Counted from the stretch's first letter, positions 43,101 through 51,778 are shown. The stretch is 58,350 nt of DNA from Lysobacter sp. ISL-50 (GCF_018612875.1 NZ_JAGGRI010000028.1:1-58350); one strand, 5' to 3'. Numbers and translations: made by a program. Notes: a model not told the origin generated them from the letters alone.

Positions 43101-45999
43101 CGGTGCCGAGCGCGACCGCGTCGCCGCCCGATGCGCTGGCCTGATAGCCCTGCGCCACGGCCTGATCGCCCGACGCCGTGGCGGCGATGCCGGCGGCCAT
43201 CGAATTGGCCCCGGTCGCGCCGTCGTTGAGGTAGTTCGCCCCGTGCGTGCCGCCGTCGTTGACGCTGTAGTAGTGCAGCGGCGTGCTGGCCGCGATGGCT
43301 TCGATCGCCTGGTTGGTGGCGAACAGCTGGCTGCCGTTGATCGCATCGGTCGAACCGCCCGAGATGCGCCCCGCCGCCACGTTGGTGATGGTCCGCTCGG
43401 TGCCGGCGTTGCCGACGCTGACGGTGCTGGTCGGCGCGATGCCGGCGAAGTTGTAAGTCGTGCCGCCGATGGTGCCGCTGGGCGTCGCCACCGCTGCCGC
43501 GGTCACCGAACCCGAGCCCAGCGCCACGTCGCGCGCATTGTTGGCCACCGCGGTGTCGCCGAACGCGACCGCGCCCGCCGCCAGCGCGCGGCTGGTGCTG
43601 CCGATGGCGACGCTGCCCTGGCCGACCACGGCGTTCTGGAAGCCGATGCCAACCGCGCCCTGCGCCGGCGTGCCGGCCACGCCGACCGCCTGACCGCCGC
43701 CGCCGACCATGTTGGTGTTGCCGATGCCGATCGAGCCGTTGCCGGTCGCGGTGTTGTCCAGGCCCTGCGCCACCGCGCCATTGCCGCTGGCGGTGTTCGG
43801 GTCGCCGATCGCCACGGCGCCGTTGCCGCTGGCGAAGTTGCCCGAACCGATAGCGACGGCGCGGCCGCCGGTGGCGGTGGAGCCGCGGCCGATGGCGACC
43901 GCGTCATCGGCATCGGCGACGGATTCGCCGCCGATGGCGATGGCGTTGGCGCCCGAGGCGAGCGCGCCCAGCGTGGAATTGCCGCCGACGGCGACCGAAC
44001 CGATGCCGGTGGCGCGCACTGCTGTTGCCGCGCTGTTGCCGCCCGAGCCGAGCGCTGTCGCGAAGTCGGCCGCCGCGTTCGTCCGGGTGCCGACCGCCAG
44101 CGCGTCCACGCCGGTTGCCCGGCTCCCGACACCCAGTGCGACGGCGCGATCCTGCGACGCGGTCACGTCCGTGCCGATGGCGATGGCACCCGCCGACAGC
44201 GCGCCCGATCCGGCCAACGTGCGCGCGCCGAGATTGATGGAGTTGATCGCGGACGCGATCGACTGGAAGCCGATGGCGATGGCGTTGCGGCCGCCCGCGT
44301 TGGCGCTGCTGCCTTGCGCGATGGCATCCAGTGCGGATGCGTTGGCCTGGGTGCCGACGGCGATCGCGTTGCCCACGCTGGCATTCGCGTTCAGGCCGAT
44401 CGACGTCGTCGCGTTGTCCGCCACACCGATGCCCGCGTTGGTGCCGATGGCGATATTGTCGTTGCCGCTTACCAGGCTGCCGGCCGCGGCACTCAAGGTG
44501 GCATCGTAGGCGACCGTGCCGTCGCCCGTGCCGAAGGCGAGATTGCGCGTTCCGGTGACGCCCGAACCGGCGCCGCGCATCGCGCTGGCGACGCCGCCGC
44601 CCACGGCGGCGTTCCGCGCGCCGCTGACCAGCGTGCCGGCGGCGACGCCCAGTGCGGCCGAACCGGTATTGGCGGTGGTCGAACCCGCGCCGGCGCCCTG
44701 GCCGACCGCGACGGTGCTGGCCCCGAACGCGATCGCTTGCGCTCCCAGCGCAAGCGAACTATTGCCTTCCGCCCGAGCGGCGTTGCCCAGGGCGGTGGCG
44801 GCGGCGCTGGTCGCCGTCGCCAAACGGCCGCCGGCGAACGTATTGACGCCGCTGGCATTGGCGCCAGAACCGATCGCAGTGGAAAACCCGCCGCTGGCGT
44901 TGGCGAAAGAACCCAAGGCGCTGGCGGCGGCTCCGGTGGCCTCGGCGGCCGCGCCGACCGCGGCCGCATTGGTGGCGCTCGCGTTCGTCTGGGCGCCCAA
45001 TGCGGTCGCGTTGATCCCAGTGGCGGCAGCCGTGTTACCCATCGCAGCGCTACCTTGCGCGGCCGCATTGGCGGCAGTGCCGAGTGCGACGCCGAAACCC
45101 CCGGTAGAGCGCGAATTAACGCCGATGGCGATGTCGTTCGGCGTGGCGGGCGTACCGACAACGCCCGCGAGTGCGTTCAATCCCAGTGCGATCGACTGAT
45201 TGCCCACTGCCTTGGATTGAATGCCGATGGCGACGGTTCTGGTAGAACTGGCCTCCACGTCCGTGCCGATGGCGATGGCGCTTTCGGCCAGCGCGCCTGT
45301 TCCGGCGGCGGTGCGAGAGCCCAGATAAATGGAGTTCAATGCCGAGGCGCGCGCCTGCGCGCCGATGGCGACGGAATTCTGGCCGGACGCGACGCTCCCC
45401 CAGCTTCCCGCGAACGACGTCGCGCCGCTGGCCAGGGAACTGACACCCACCGCGGTGGAATTTCCTCCGGACGAAACCGAGAACGTGCCCAACGCGCTGG
45501 CGCCGGCCGCGGTGGCGCTGGCGTTGACGCCCATCGCGATCGTATTGACGTTGTTCGAGACCGTGCTGCCGCCTATGGCGATCGCGCCTCCCGGCCCCGT
45601 GGCCGAGGCCAGCCGACCGACAGCCACCGTGTACTGTCCCGATGCCACGGCCTGGAAACCCACGGCCGTCGCCCAGTTGAGGGAGGCCACCGCCTGATAC
45701 CCGAGCGCGGTGGCGCCGGGCGCGGTCGCCCTGGCTTGCCAGCCCATGCATGAGGCGGAGTCGTTGTACTGGTTGTACGGCGCTGCGGTGCAGTCCACCG
45801 ATTGCGCCTGCGCCAATGGCACCCATCCCGTCCCGCCCATCGCCAGCAGCGCGGTCATGACCCCCGCGCTCAAGCTCGCCGCCGGGCGCGGGCCCTTGCG
45901 ACGGTCGCGCGAGGCCTTGCCGCCGCCTCCGGCCAATTCGGACGTGACCACCAGCTGATTGAGCGAGCGGCTCCAGACAACGCTGTAGATTTTATTCAT
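37174..45999 (-). CDS. Giant YadA-like trimeric autotransporter adhesin
   Basis: A 2941-residue surface adhesin. The N-terminus NKIYSVVWSRSLNQLVVTSE is an extended signal peptide region. The passenger holds many YadA head heptads of the AxAxGxxxxA type (such as GNAVAIG-like units) separated by neck and stalk motifs (VSVGxxGAERTITNVAAGRVS, DAINGSQLFATNQAIE, DAVNVSQL). The last 90 residues are the YadA anchor: coiled coil AVDQSKAYTDARFQKF followed by beta strands ending in GAGIQW with a terminal Trp. Three near-identical 250-residue blocks lie in the middle. It forms a trimer that passes through its own 12-strand pore. The start has GGGGAAG upstream. Confidence 0.93.
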   Translation of the reverse strand: MNKIYSVVWSRSLNQLVVTSELAGGGGKASRDRRKGPRPAASLSAGVMTALLAMGGTGWVPLAQAQSVDCTAAPYNQYNDSASCMGWQARATAPGATALGYQAVASLNWATAVGFQAVASGQYTVAVGRLASATGPGGAIAIGGSTVSNNVNTIAMGVNASATAAGASALGTFSVSSGGNSTAVGVSSLASGATSFAGSWGSVASGQNSVAIGAQARASALNSIYLGSRTAAGTGALAESAIAIGTDVEASSTRTVAIGIQSKAVGNQSIALGLNALAGVVGTPATPNDIAIGVNSRSTGGFGVALGTAANAAAQGSAAMGNTAAATGINATALGAQTNASATNAAAVGAAAEATGAAASALGSFANASGGFSTAIGSGANASGVNTFAGGRLATATSAAATALGNAARAEGNSSLALGAQAIAFGASTVAVGQGAGAGSTTANTGSAALGVAAGTLVSGARNAAVGGGVASAMRGAGSGVTGTRNLAFGTGDGTVAYDATLSAAAGSLVSGNDNIAIGTNAGIGVADNATTSIGLNANASVGNAIAVGTQANASALDAIAQGSSANAGGRNAIAIGFQSIASAINSINLGARTLAGSGALSAGAIAIGTDVTASQDRAVALGVGSRATGVDALAVGTRTNAAADFATALGSGGNSAATAVRATGIGSVAVGGNSTLGALASGANAIAIGGESVADADDAVAIGRGSTATGGRAVAIGSGNFASGNGAVAIGDPNTASGNGAVAQGLDNTATGNGSIGIGNTNMVGGGGQAVGVAGTPAQGAVGIGFQNAVVGQGSVAIGSTSRALAAGAVAFGDTAVANNARDVALGSGSVTAAAVATPSGTIGGTTYNFAGIAPTSTVSVGNAGTERTITNVAAGRISGGSTDAINGSQLFATNQAIEAIAASTPLHYYSVNDGGTHGANYLNDGATGANSMAAGIAATASGDQAVAQGYQASASGGDAVALGTGTAASAVSSVAIGVDAQASGVSGSTAVGAFANASATNSLALGEFASASGEFASAIGPGASATAARATAIGASTQALAASTVALGDTNTVAATAGPGSVAIGRNSQVLGGTGAVAIGESQSVNGDGAVAIGDPNTVSGTGAVGVGANNTATGNGAVALGNANIANGLGAVALGNTANAAGASALAFGSTAAASADNAIALGANSAAAQAGAVALGSGSVTAAAMATPSTTINGTSYNFAGVAPTSTVSVGTVGAERTITNVAAGRVSGASTDAINGSQLFATNQAIEQVATTANAGWNVSAQGANASNVAPGEAVDLNNTDGNIVVSKTAASDNVSFDLADDITVNSVTAGNTVLNNNGLTITGGPSVTTSGINAGGLVINNVAPGVAGTDAVNVSQLTDATTAVRTHYYSVNDNGVVGGNYNNDGASGVNALAAGVGATATTAGATAVGFGATAATQAGDVALGSGSVTGTVVATAGDTIAGTAYNYAGITPTSTVSVGTAGAERTITNVAAGRVSGGSTDAINGSQLFATNQAIEQVATTANAGWNVSAQGANASNVAPGEAVDLNNTDGNIVVSKTAASDNVSFDLADDITVNSVTAGNTVLNNNGLTITGGPSVTTSGINAGGLVINNVAPGVAGTDAVNVSQLTDATTAVRTHYYSVNDNGVVGGNYNNDGASGVNALAAGVGATATTAGATAVGFGATAATQAGDVALGSGSVTGTVVATAGDTIAGTAYNYAGITPTSTVSVGTAGAERTITNVAAGRVSGGSTDAINGSQLFATNQAIEQVATTANAGWNVSAQGANASNVAPGEAVDLNNTDGNIVVSKTAASDNVSFDLADDITVNSVTAGNTVLNNNGLTITGGPSVTTSGINAGGLVINNVAPGVAGTDAVNVSQLTDATTAVRTHYYSVNDNGVVGGNYNNDGASGVNAIASGVNASATGVGSYAAGFGATASQDNGVAIGTNAQAITGGVVALGINSLSSAQNTIAIGVGATANVRLGIAIGGASLSGGNGAVAIGDASRATDAYAVALGMVSTATASQAVAIGHFADATATSALAAGYDANATGLYSTALGRSSSASAESALAIGNTANASATGAIAMGLNAASSGVNAIAIGTDAIATGSVAMGASARAGNGGAAFGDGANATYNGGVIDPALVAGAALGRNAIADVSGATALGTNTSVTAVDGVALGRGSVANTAAGVAGYDPVSGLPSTDTSPTWRSTLGAVSVGNGTDTRQITGVAAGARDTDAVNVAQLTAAARAATTHYYSVNDNGVAGGNYNNDGASGVNALAAGVGASATVAGGTAVGNGAVAGTQAGDVALGSGSVTATVVATSSDTIDGVAYNYAGIAPTSTVSVGAVGAERTLTNVAAGRVSGASTDAINGSQLFATNQAVGALGVNLDQLGNSTAASLGGTSVYNPATHTVTAGLAVGGNNYTNVQDALTQVNNNASAGWNIAAGANSGNIAPNETLTVAAGSNATVAYDDASGTLTVGVVPDPSFNSVVVGNTTITTNGLTIAGGPSITNVGINAGGTTITNVGAGANGTDAVNLDQLNQAVSSGTAHYYSVNDGGVQGGNYANNGATATGAIASGVNASATAGDAVAIGTGATAGTANSVALGAGSSTAAAVGTASATIAGTTYNFAGAAPVGTVSVGSAGAERTLTNVAAGRLSETSTDAVNGSQLHATNQAVNALDGRVTNVEGDIADLSTTVNGFDGRITQVEGNVANLSNTVNGFDGRITNVQNGSDGMFQVSQEGNIAKPQPTGTNSSAGGNGAVASGNNALAVGNQSTASGNASTALGTGATASHANSVALGSGSATTVGAQSGYNAAYVGNSTSTGEVNVGGRTITGVAPGIAGTDAVNVSQLNAGVSSAVDQSKAYTDARFQKFDYDVWNLRKDFRAGTSSAMAMAGLPQAYLPGKSMLAIAAGGYQGEYGMAVGLSGITENGRWVYKAQASGNTARDWGFSVGAGIQW
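40310..42380 (-). repeat. Three tandem 750-bp repeats inside the adhesin gene
   Basis: Blocks starting near 40310, 41060 and 41810 share a 750-base period; for example the segment at 40382 recurs at 41132 and 41882. The third block diverges after about 42300. Each encodes a head, neck and stalk set that begins YYSVNDNG and ends at the DATTAVRT stalk segment. The protein copies are essentially identical; nucleotide differences are mostly synonymous. Copies 1 and 3 share some variants that copy 2 lacks. Confidence 0.88.
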
Positions 46000-47174
46000 T
46001 GGATGCTTCCCCAGTTACTAGCCGATCCGATGGGCTGTGGGATTGAGAGCGGCAGGATCAGGCCTGCCGGCTCTTTCGATGAAAGTCGTAGCGGCCGCGC
46101 GGCCCGGCCCGGCGCCGCGCGCGCAATGGGTGGGGTCGTCGCTGCCGGCGATGCGCCGGCCGGCCTCGCGCGAGGCGGCCTGGACGATGGCGTCGCCGGA
46201 ACGCGGACGGTTCGGATGGTGGCGATGCCGGCGCGGGCCGGACGTTCGCTTCGCGCCGAGGCACCATCACGCACGTCGAATTTCCGTTTCATGCGCCGCC
46301 CATCGTGAGGAGTGTTCGAAGCGCGCAATCCTTGTGATTTACGAATCGCGCACCGCTCATGCGCGTCGAACACTAGCGATCGACTTCCGCCATTACACGC
46401 ACAAGCCCTCACGAATAATTTCGGCGATCGGCATCGCATTCGTCGCTTTATCGAGACATGGGCCCGATCGGTTTTGTGCGATGACGATGAATATTTTTCG
46501 TCGGCGGCAAATGCGGCGCGAGCGCAATCGCTATCGCGCAACCGAGGAAGCGCCGATGGCTCGGCGACAAATCAAACCCGCGCGGCATCGGCGGTATCGA
46601 CCGGCGCGTTCGCATCCCGAGTCCTCGCCGAACGGTTGCCGCGCGGACAATGGGCGCGGCGCCGATCGAGCGCGCCGCTCGCGAGCGTGGCGTCCAGCGG
46701 GGACGTGGAGATCCTCACCCGCTCGCCAGAGGTGCCGCGCCCACGGCGCCGCCGGGGTCGTCGGCGGGTCTGCGCCATGCCGCCCGCGGATCAGCGGCTT
46801 ACCGTCGCCGGGCCCTTCGCGAAGCAGGTCGGCGCAGCGCGCCCCGGCGCGCCACCACCCAAGAAATTTCCCTTTCCTCACCGATGGTGAGAAATGCAAG
46901 CAAACCCGCACCGCCGATTCGCCCAATGGCGCCCCATAAAAGGTGACGCAGATCGCGATTCCTTCCCGGCACACCTATTCCAGCGTTACCGTGCCGAAAC
47001 GCGGTGCTAGTCTGACTACCGATGTCATTCAAGGCAGATCGCGTCTGCCACGGCGAGTCCGTCGATCGCGCGAGCGTCGCAGCGGGAAGGGGCGGATCGC
47101 TCCTGGGCCGCTCGTCCTCCCGCGGTACCGGCCGGCCCTTGGCCATCACCCCCTTGCTCGCATCGACCGCACCG
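46000..47174. other. Gene-free region upstream of the adhesin and kinase genes
   Basis: About 1.17 kb with no protein-like open frame. It separates the divergent adhesin and histidine kinase starts, so it should hold both promoters. GTGTTCGA (46312-46319) and TCGAACAC (46366-46373) form an inverted repeat with a 46-base spacer. The in-frame extension of the kinase gene from 47022 is listed with that gene. Confidence 0.5.
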
Positions 47175-48650
47175 ATGATCGCCCGCGTATCGCTCCTGTC
47201 CCTGTGGCACGGCTTCATCGGCTGGATGAACCGCGTGCCCATCCACGCCAGGCGCGACCGGCGCAACGCGCTGACCCTGCAGGCGATCCTCGCCGTCGCC
47301 ACGACCGCGACGCTGTTCATGGCGATCGCGTCGTGCGCGGCCGGCGCGGACCGGGGCGGCGGCGGCGAGAACGGCCTGATCCTGGTGATCAGCGCCTATA
47401 CCGGCCTGTGCTTCTGCCTGCTGCGCAACGGCTGGTTCCGGCTGGCGACCAGCCTCACTGTCGCCGGCGGCCTGCTCCTGATCGGCGCGAGCTATCAGGC
47501 CTACGGATTGCAGGCGCAATCCGGACTGCAGATCACCCTGCTGCTGCCGCTGCTGTTTTCCGGGTTGTTCCTGGGCCGCGGCGCGGTGTGGTGGACGGCG
47601 CTGGCCAACGCCGCGGTGCTGGGTATCGGCGCGCACACCGACCTGCGGCTGGCGACCGATTCCATGCAGGCCTCGCAGGTGCTGTCCAACCTGCTCCTGG
47701 CCGGGATGAATTTTCTCGTGCTGGTGATGATTCTCGACCGGCTGATCCTGTCGTCGCAGCGGGCGATCAATCGCAGCGAAGAACTCAACGCGCTCTGCCT
47801 GGAGCTCACTCGCCAGGTGGAGGAAAAGGAGCGCGCCTACGAACGCCTGCTGCAGACGCAGAAGATGGAAACCGTGGGCCGGTTGTCCACCGGCATCGCG
47901 CACGATTTCAACGCCATCCTCAGCGTGATCCTGGGGCACGCGACCTCGGTGGACAAGCGAGGCGGTTCCATCGACGCCGTGCTTCCGGGCATCCGCCAGG
48001 CCGCGCGCAGCGGCGCCACGCTGACCCGGCGCCTGCTCAGCTTCAGCCGCACGCACGTGCGCCAGGTGTCCACGTTCGATCTGGCCGAAGCCATCGACGA
48101 GGTGCGGCCTTTGATCCTGCCGATGTTCCCGCGCGGCATCCAGGCCTCGCTCGACACCTCCGCGTCCGGCCTGCTGGTCAGGGCCGATCGCGACGAACTG
48201 GTGCTGGCGCTGCTCAACATCGTCAGCAACGCCTGCGATGCGATGCCGCAAGGCGGCCGGTTCTTCTTGTCCGTCGAAGCCGACGGAACGCATGCCGCGC
48301 TCAAGCTGGAAGACACCGGCACCGGCATGACACCGCAGGTGCTGGCGCGCGTGTTCGAACCGTTCTTCACCACCAAGCCCAAGGACAAGGGCACCGGGAT
48401 CGGCATGACGACCGTGCAGCGCTTCGTGGCCGAACACGGCGGCGAGATCGATGTCGACAGCGCCCCGGGCCAGGGCACGCGCATGCGCATCCGCTTGCCG
48501 CTGGCGCAGGCCGGGAGCGAGATCGGGGACGGCGCCGACCTGGACATTCCGCCGGCGCCGGCGGTGGCCGGCGATTACGGCGGCGCTGCGTCCGCGATCG
48601 AACGCCGAACCGCCGGTGGCTATCGCGATATCGGCTCGGGAACGCGTTGA
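47175..48650 (+). CDS. Membrane sensor histidine kinase
   Basis: A 491-residue kinase (from the ATG at 47175). Five or six hydrophobic segments lie between residues 33 and 195, then a coiled coil (EELNALCLELTRQVEEKERAYERLLQTQK), then the H-box TVGRLSTGIAHDFNAILS with His243. The N-box is NIVSNACDAM, the G1 box DTGTGM, the F-box FEPFFTTK and the G2 box GTGIGM, so catalysis looks intact. No periplasmic sensor domain exists. Translation could start at 47022, but residues added there are Arg/Ser-rich and unlike a membrane N-terminus. It is convergent with the propeller gene, overlapping by 31 bases. Confidence 0.88.
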   Translation: MIARVSLLSLWHGFIGWMNRVPIHARRDRRNALTLQAILAVATTATLFMAIASCAAGADRGGGGENGLILVISAYTGLCFCLLRNGWFRLATSLTVAGGLLLIGASYQAYGLQAQSGLQITLLLPLLFSGLFLGRGAVWWTALANAAVLGIGAHTDLRLATDSMQASQVLSNLLLAGMNFLVLVMILDRLILSSQRAINRSEELNALCLELTRQVEEKERAYERLLQTQKMETVGRLSTGIAHDFNAILSVILGHATSVDKRGGSIDAVLPGIRQAARSGATLTRRLLSFSRTHVRQVSTFDLAEAIDEVRPLILPMFPRGIQASLDTSASGLLVRADRDELVLALLNIVSNACDAMPQGGRFFLSVEADGTHAALKLEDTGTGMTPQVLARVFEPFFTTKPKDKGTGIGMTTVQRFVAEHGGEIDVDSAPGQGTRMRIRLPLAQAGSEIGDGADLDIPPAPAVAGDYGGAASAIERRTAGGYRDIGSGTR

Positions 48651-51055
48651 CCGCGGCGATTGTTCGCCTGCGGCGGTTCGTCGCCGCCACTGCGCTCCTG
48701 GCCGGCGCCGAGCTGGGTGCCGATCACCAGCACCAGCAACCCTAACGAGGTCGCCAGGATCAAGATCCACGGCCGCAGATACCAAGGCTGCGGATTGAGG
48801 ATCTGCAATCGCGCCGGCACCGGCGACCATCGCCCGCCCTGGGTACGCGCCTGGACTTCGAACACGTGCTCTCCCCACGGAATCAGGGGATACAGAATGC
48901 TGCGGTTCTGCCCCGCCTCCACCCAGTCCGGATCGAAGCCCCGCAGGCGAAAGCGGAAGTACGTCTCCCGCGGCCGGCTCAGGTTGATGGCGGTGTAATG
49001 AATTTCCAGGCTGCGCGCGTTGGGCTCCAGGACCAGCGACGATCCAGCGATCTTCTGCACGCGCCCGGCGATCGCCACTTCTTCGATGCGCGGCCGCAGC
49101 GGCACCGACGCGACCGGCGCAACCTCGGCGGGATCGATCACGGCGAATCCTTCCACCAGCGAAAACCACAACCGCCCCCGCGTATCGCGATGACAGGCGG
49201 TGGAATGCCCGCCGTTGATTTCCGACGGAACCAGCCCGTCGTCCACGGCGTAGCCGACGGATTCGATGTCGGCCGCGGCCTGGCGCGGCTTCGGCAACAA
49301 GGTGACGCCGCGATTGCCTCCCAGCCACAACCGTCCGCGGCCGTCGGCCAGGATGCAGGAGACCGTATCGTCGAACAGGCCGTTGCGGGTGTCGTAGTGA
49401 TGCACCTGGCCGGCGTGTATCCGGTTCAAGCCGCCGCCGTAGGTTCCCACCCACAGCGTGGCGGTCTGCCTGTCTTCGAACAAGGCGCGGGCGAAACGGG
49501 AGGACAAACCCTCTTGCGGCGTCCATCGCTCGACGATGCGGTTATCGAGCAACCGCCACACGCCGCGGTCGCCGACGAACCATTCGCCGCCGTTCGCGGC
49601 GGGCACGACGTTGTTCACGCTCATGCCGCGCAGGGCGTCGATGCGGCGCTGCCCGGTGATGCGTCCTTCGCCGTCGATCCAGACCTCGAAGGTGAAGCGT
49701 CCGGCGCTGACCAGGAAACGGCCCTCGCCCCACCGCCAGACGTTGATCGCGCCCACGCCCGTCCACACGCCGACGGGCGTCGGCTTGCCGTTGGCGATGC
49801 GCACCAGGCGCCCTTCCGCGGTGCCGACCAGCAGCGCGTCGTCGCGATCCAGCGCCAGGCTGGTGACGCAATCGACATGCGGCCAGGTTTGCAGCGGCCG
49901 CCGCGCCATCGCGCCGTCGGCCTGCCAGTGGTACAGCCCGCCGCAAGCCGATCCGAACCACAAGCCGCCCTGCCCGTCCGCGACCACCGCGCGGCCGGCC
50001 ATGATCACTGCGTCCCGGAACACCGGAACTTGGCCGAACAACGGTTTGCGCACGCGCAACAGGCCCTTGCTGCCGCTGCCCAGCCACAGATTGCCTTCGT
50101 CGTCCCTGGCCAGGCTGGAAATGCCCATGCCGAACAATTCCGGGACGTCTTGCCATTCCCCGGAGCCGTTCTCGCGAACCACTCGTCCGGAGGCCGTGGC
50201 CACCCACCACCGGCCGTCCGCATCCTTGGCCGCGGCGGTGGGGACGGCGACACCGAGCCGGCGCCATCGCCCTGGATCGGGCTCATAGCGATACAGCGCG
50301 CGATCCGTGCCGACGAGCAAGGCGCCGCCGTCGGCGTGCAAGGTTTGCACCCATTGGTCGCCATCGGGCAGCGCGATGCGGCGAAGCCGCCGATCGTCCA
50401 GGACGAAAAAACCTTCGCCGCCGCCCACGTAGAGACGGCCCGTGGCGTCATACGCCATGGCCGCATGGCCGGTCCTCACCGGATCGACCCAGGTCGCTCG
50501 CTTGCGCACGGGGTCCAGATTGAACAAACCGACGTTGCTCGCGACCCACAGCCTGCGGTCGGGCGATTGCGCGATGGCGTTGATCTGGCAGGTACCGCCG
50601 CAAATCGACAAGTGATGAAACGTCCCCTGGCTGTAGACGCTCAGCCCCGCGTCCTGCGTGCCGATCCACAGCTGCTTGCGGTCGTCCTCATGGAGCGCCA
50701 GCACGCGATCGCTGGGCGGCCCGCCTTGCGCGCCGACCTTGGGCCCCGGCGTATCGAGCGAAGGTTTGCCGCGGAACACCGTGAAGGCCAGGCCGTCGAA
50801 ACGCGCCAGGCCGCCGAAGGTACCGATCCACAAATAACCGTCGCGCGTCTGCACCACGGAATTCACGCCCGCCTGCGGAAGCCCGTCGTCCGCGGTGAAC
50901 ACGTGCAAGCCGGCGCGGTAGCGAGGCTGGATCTTCGACGATGCCGAGGCGCTCGCGCCTATGACGAACAGACCGACCACCCACGCCATCGACCGCAGCC
51001 AGACTTCTATGGCTCTCACCCTGCCTCTTCCCCGCCGCCGGCATGGCGCCGGCAT
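48620..51055 (-). CDS. Two-component-regulator propeller/Y_Y_Y sensor lacking a kinase
   Basis: An 811-residue protein. After an N-terminal membrane segment (SMAWVVGLFVIGASASAS), repeated propeller motifs of the type DGYLWIGTFGGLARFDG and RLWVASNVGLFNL span about residues 50-680. The Y_Y_Y domain (IHYTAINLSRPRETYFRFRLRGFDPDWVEAG) lies near 695-755, followed by one transmembrane helix (PWILILATSLGLLVLVIGT). Only about 30 residues follow, so the histidine kinase usually fused here is missing. The gene begins six bases after the response-regulator stop. Confidence 0.87.
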   Translation of the reverse strand: MPAPCRRRGRGRVRAIEVWLRSMAWVVGLFVIGASASASSKIQPRYRAGLHVFTADDGLPQAGVNSVVQTRDGYLWIGTFGGLARFDGLAFTVFRGKPSLDTPGPKVGAQGGPPSDRVLALHEDDRKQLWIGTQDAGLSVYSQGTFHHLSICGGTCQINAIAQSPDRRLWVASNVGLFNLDPVRKRATWVDPVRTGHAAMAYDATGRLYVGGGEGFFVLDDRRLRRIALPDGDQWVQTLHADGGALLVGTDRALYRYEPDPGRWRRLGVAVPTAAAKDADGRWWVATASGRVVRENGSGEWQDVPELFGMGISSLARDDEGNLWLGSGSKGLLRVRKPLFGQVPVFRDAVIMAGRAVVADGQGGLWFGSACGGLYHWQADGAMARRPLQTWPHVDCVTSLALDRDDALLVGTAEGRLVRIANGKPTPVGVWTGVGAINVWRWGEGRFLVSAGRFTFEVWIDGEGRITGQRRIDALRGMSVNNVVPAANGGEWFVGDRGVWRLLDNRIVERWTPQEGLSSRFARALFEDRQTATLWVGTYGGGLNRIHAGQVHHYDTRNGLFDDTVSCILADGRGRLWLGGNRGVTLLPKPRQAAADIESVGYAVDDGLVPSEINGGHSTACHRDTRGRLWFSLVEGFAVIDPAEVAPVASVPLRPRIEEVAIAGRVQKIAGSSLVLEPNARSLEIHYTAINLSRPRETYFRFRLRGFDPDWVEAGQNRSILYPLIPWGEHVFEVQARTQGGRWSPVPARLQILNPQPWYLRPWILILATSLGLLVLVIGTQLGAGQERSGGDEPPQANNRRGQRVPEPISR

Positions 51056-51061
51056 GATCGA

Positions 51062-51778
51062 TTACCAGTTGAGCACGTATCCGATGCCGCGCACGGCGCG
51101 CAGAGGAAGCTCCTCTTCCGCCGCCTGCTGGCATTTCTTGCGCAGGCGGTGAACCAGCATTTCCAATCGGTGCGGATCGAAGTCGTACGCGTTCTTCACC
51201 AGGCTGGCGATCAAGGTCTCGCGTTGCACCGGAAGGCCGGCGGCCGCGGCCAGCATCGCCATGACTTGCCGCTCCGCCAGGTTCAATTCGATTTCGACGC
51301 CGCCGGGGGTCAATATGCACCAGCCGCGTTCGTCCAGTCGCCAATGGCTGGACGCCGGCGCGGCGCTCGCGTCCGGAATCACCCATCGCGCCAGATTGTG
51401 CAAGGTCGTCACGACCTCATCCATATCGACCGGCTTGGGCAGGTAGGCATCCGCGCCCGCGCGCAAGCCGCGCATCCGATCCTGCGCGGAGTCGTATCCG
51501 GTCAACATGACGATCCCGACCCGCGGAGACAGCCTGCGCAGATGCGCGGCGATGCTGAAGCCGTCTTCATCGGGCAGACCGACGTCCAGCAGGATCAGAT
51601 CGTAGGAGCGAAGCGTCATCGACCGGTACAGCTCCAGCGCCCCGTCCATGCCGACGACGCAGAACCCGGAATGGGACAGCACCGGCAACAGCACGTCTTC
51701 GCGGAACGTACGATCGTCGTCCACCACCGCAAGCACGGGCAGCCGCCGCGCGGCCTCTCGCAAGCGAGCGCTCATCAT
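51062..51778 (-). CDS. OmpR/PhoB-type response regulator
   Basis: A 238-residue regulator. Its receiver domain has acidic residues VVDDD, phosphoacceptor Asp65 in LLDVGLPDEDG, Thr93 in MLTGYDS and Lys115 in LPKPV. The C-terminal winged helix (IELNLAERQVMAMLAAAAGLPVQRETLI to RLEMLVHRLRKKCQQ, ending RAVRGIGYVLNW) is the OmpR DNA-binding type. Three ATGs run together at 51781, 51778 and 51775; GGGGGA lies just upstream, and I take the middle one. It should be the target of the nearby kinase. Its promoter lies near a 14-bp palindrome. Confidence 0.9.
   Translation of the reverse strand: MMSARLREAARRLPVLAVVDDDRTFREDVLLPVLSHSGFCVVGMDGALELYRSMTLRSYDLILLDVGLPDEDGFSIAAHLRRLSPRVGIVMLTGYDSAQDRMRGLRAGADAYLPKPVDMDEVVTTLHNLARWVIPDASAAPASSHWRLDERGWCILTPGGVEIELNLAERQVMAMLAAAAGLPVQRETLIASLVKNAYDFDPHRLEMLVHRLRKKCQQAAEEELPLRAVRGIGYVLNW

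Noticed and set aside
36409-45753. A 3114-codon open frame on the strand opposite the adhesin
   Set aside because: It runs antisense to the adhesin and part of the lipoprotein gene. Its Ala/Gly/Arg/His-rich composition follows the adhesin's codon bias, and it has no domain, signal or ribosome site.
46531-46974. A 147-codon minus-strand frame between the adhesin and kinase genes
   Set aside because: Its composition is Arg/Ala-rich with no ribosome site, signal or motif, and it overlaps other equally poor frames.
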